A program made the position numbers and the translations under genes. The notes under the pieces are model-generated. The model saw only the letters and a program-made list of their open reading frames with translations. It did not search any database and was not told the DNA's origin. From an uncultured Planctomycetaceae bacterium (GTDB taxonomy: Bacteria; Planctomycetota; Planctomycetia; Pirellulales; Pirellulaceae), in contig CALBSZ010000167.1 in the NCBI GenBank assembly GCA_937967665.1, positions 1-49,186 on the forward strand: a stretch of DNA of 49,186 nt. Direction: 5' to 3'. Positions 48,136 to 49,186 of this stretch are shown one piece after another (position 1 is the first letter of the stretch; each line of letters begins with the position of its first letter).

Positions 48136-48594
48136 ATGAAGATTCGGGTCATTCATGCAACTCTGTTGCTTCTCATCGCAACCACCGCCGTTTCCGGCGA
48201 GGTCAAGATCGAAAGGGACTTATCGTACGGTCCCCATGAACGAAACGTCTTCGACATCTACTGGAACACGGAGTACAAGAACGCCCCGATCATCTTCACC
48301 ATTCACGGAGGGGCCTTCAGGACCGGCAGCAAGAGTTACTGCAATCCGGACATGCAGAGACTTTTCCTCGACAAGGGGTGCCGGGTCGTCTCCCCGAACT
48401 ACAGGCTCCTGCAGAAAGGCGCAGCCTCGATCGCGGATTGTTCGATCGACTGTCGTTTTCGGTGTTCGTGTCCGCGTAGAGGGCCAGATAATCACTGCGG
48501 ACGTTGGAGAACGCATTCGCCTGCGTGGTGGCCTGCTGGTCCCGGGCATTCAAATAATCCGTGCCTGTGGTCAGCGTACTGGTTGCGACTATAA
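48136..48594 (+). pseudogene. Alpha/beta-hydrolase (BD-FAE/esterase-like) gene, 3'-truncated
   Basis: The start ATG at 48136 follows AGGA (48124-48127) and a signal peptide (MKIRVIHATLLLLIATTAVSG). The mature part begins SYGPHERNVFDIYWN and contains FTIHGGAFRTGSK, with the H-G-G oxyanion motif, then VVSPNYRLL and an ADCSIDC helix. This is the N-terminal third of secreted esterase/lipase hydrolases. Around 48450 the homology-like sequence stops and the frame continues as unrelated Arg/Trp/Pro-rich sequence to a stop at 48594. The nucleophile elbow (G-x-S-x-G), Asp and His are missing. It is a truncated gene, joined tail-to-tail with an antisense fragment. Confidence 0.7.
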
Positions 48595-48952
48595 CCAGGT
48601 TACTGACCTGCGTGGCCTGTTCGTTGAGTTCCGTTTCGCGCAGGTCGGCGGTCAGCGTGGAGAACTGATTGTTAAGACTGTTTTCCAGGTCGATGGAGGC
48701 GGCCAGCGCGTCGATCCAGGTTTCGGCTTCCGCCAGCTGATAGTCGTTGTAGGCCGTGAAGGCGCCTTGATCGTAGGCTTTTTGTGCTTGGGCCAGGTCG
48801 GCGATCAAGTCTTTCTGGTCCGTGGCACTGTAGGAGGTAAACGATTCGTCGACTGTGTAGGCGCCCAACTGCCATTTCATCAGCGATGCCGATTTGCCGA
48901 TCCCCAGATCGCGCACCGCAGCCGTCTCGTCACGCGAACCAACAAAGAGCTG
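48455..48952 (-). pseudogene. Antisense fragment of an unknown helical protein
   Basis: The minus-strand frame is open from about 48950 (stop just upstream) down to the junction near 48455. It encodes about 165 residues rich in Ala, Asp, Gln, Leu and Thr, with helical stretches such as DLIADLAQAQKAYDQGAF, YQLAEAETWIDALAAS and LTADLRETELNEQATQV. The possible starts are GTG at 48916 and ATG at 48880, neither with a ribosome binding site. Coding-like sequence also precedes them, so the fragment is probably truncated at both ends. Beyond the junction the frame reads the reverse of the esterase gene. I do not recognise the family. Coiled-coil or surface-protein origin is a guess. Confidence 0.5.
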
Positions 48953-49145
48953 TAATCAACAAATAGCTGCGACCCCTTTTCTGCCCCGGACATCCAAATC
49001 CGCGGATCGCAAGTTAAAGTCAAACACCGATGATAAGCGAAAAGACAGCCGGATACTACTAATTTGACGGGGACGCGGGAGGCCGTAGCACGGTTCGACG
49101 TTGGAGTCCAGGCTAGTATTGCGCCGCAACGTGGTTTTCGGGTAG

Positions 49146-49183
49146 CCACGTTCGCCAGAGCGTGGATTGTCCGCCGTCTGGCG
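49146..49183. repeat. Overlapping inverted repeats at the right edge
   Basis: CCACG (49146-49150) pairs with CGTGG (49161-49165). CGCCAGA (49153-49159) pairs with TCTGGCG (49177-49183). The two pairings compete. Similar TAGCCACG...CGCCAGAGCGTGG palindromes occur in many copies between genes in Rhodopirellula-like genomes (recalled from general knowledge, not checked). The element runs close to the window edge and may be incomplete. Confidence 0.45.
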
Positions 49184-49186
49184 ACG

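Noticed and set aside
48136..48952. Insertion sequence at the fragment junction
   Set aside because: No transposase frame, terminal inverted repeats or target duplication can be seen. The short TCGATCG repeats alone are not enough.

Overview
The window looks like part of a planctomycete genome, most likely Pirellulales (Rhodopirellula/Blastopirellula-like). The evidence is two adjacent giant surface-type proteins, an N-terminal F-E-N-L-E-D-R-R-L-L motif (the LEPR-xLL type known from planctomycetes), a C-terminal dockerin-like calcium module, a GEVED domain, and a Lpg1974-type outer-membrane protein with a cysteine-rich neck. No similarity search was run. The lineage is inferred from motifs only.

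Region 1 (1-28506, + strand) is one continuous reading frame of 9,502 codons that enters from beyond the left edge. It is broken only by an in-frame TAA (14137-14139) and an in-frame TAG (15949-15951). Computed as ORFs it splits into three pieces of 4702, 588 and 4126 residues, but frame, composition and repeat families run straight through both stops. The TAG lies in the middle of a repeat domain that has intact copies elsewhere. The order of modules is: ten tandem ~200-330-residue repeats (the first four nearly identical in protein but diverged at synonymous sites), a thrombospondin-type-3-like calcium stretch, a beta-rich region, an RTX patch, filamentous-haemagglutinin-like beta-helix segments, three blocks of an unfamiliar GRLVK/YYLVNA/GEYVD hairpin repeat, two C-type-lectin-like domains, a GEVED domain, a second RTX-like region, and a hydrophobic plus polyarginine tail. 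This is most likely a giant calcium-dependent adhesin or matrix protein.

Region 2 (28709-45985, + strand) is an intact 5758-residue protein, 202 bases downstream, with its own Shine-Dalgarno sequence. It has a LEPR-xLL N-terminus, about 4,600 residues of GDD-rich beta repeats including a ~1,009-codon super-repeat, then PPC, Ig-like, FG-GAP/VCBS-like and dockerin-like modules and an acidic tail. It converges on region 3 across a perfect 12-bp hairpin that probably terminates transcription from both sides.

Region 3 (46068-47417, - strand) is an outer-membrane beta-barrel protein with a signal peptide and a six-cysteine cluster. Region 4 (about 47420-49186) is gene-poor: one doubtful 54-codon ORF, two GC-rich hairpins, the 5' part of an alpha/beta-hydrolase (esterase) gene, and a tail-to-tail junction near 48450 with an antisense fragment of an unrelated helical protein. 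This end looks rearranged or mis-assembled.

Taken together, three products are predicted to be secreted or in the outer membrane. The two giants share calcium-binding and beta-repeat chemistry, which suggests cell-surface attachment or matrix building. That role is inference. The best candidates for something undescribed are the giant frame with its two internal stops and the YYLVNA/GEYVD repeat family.
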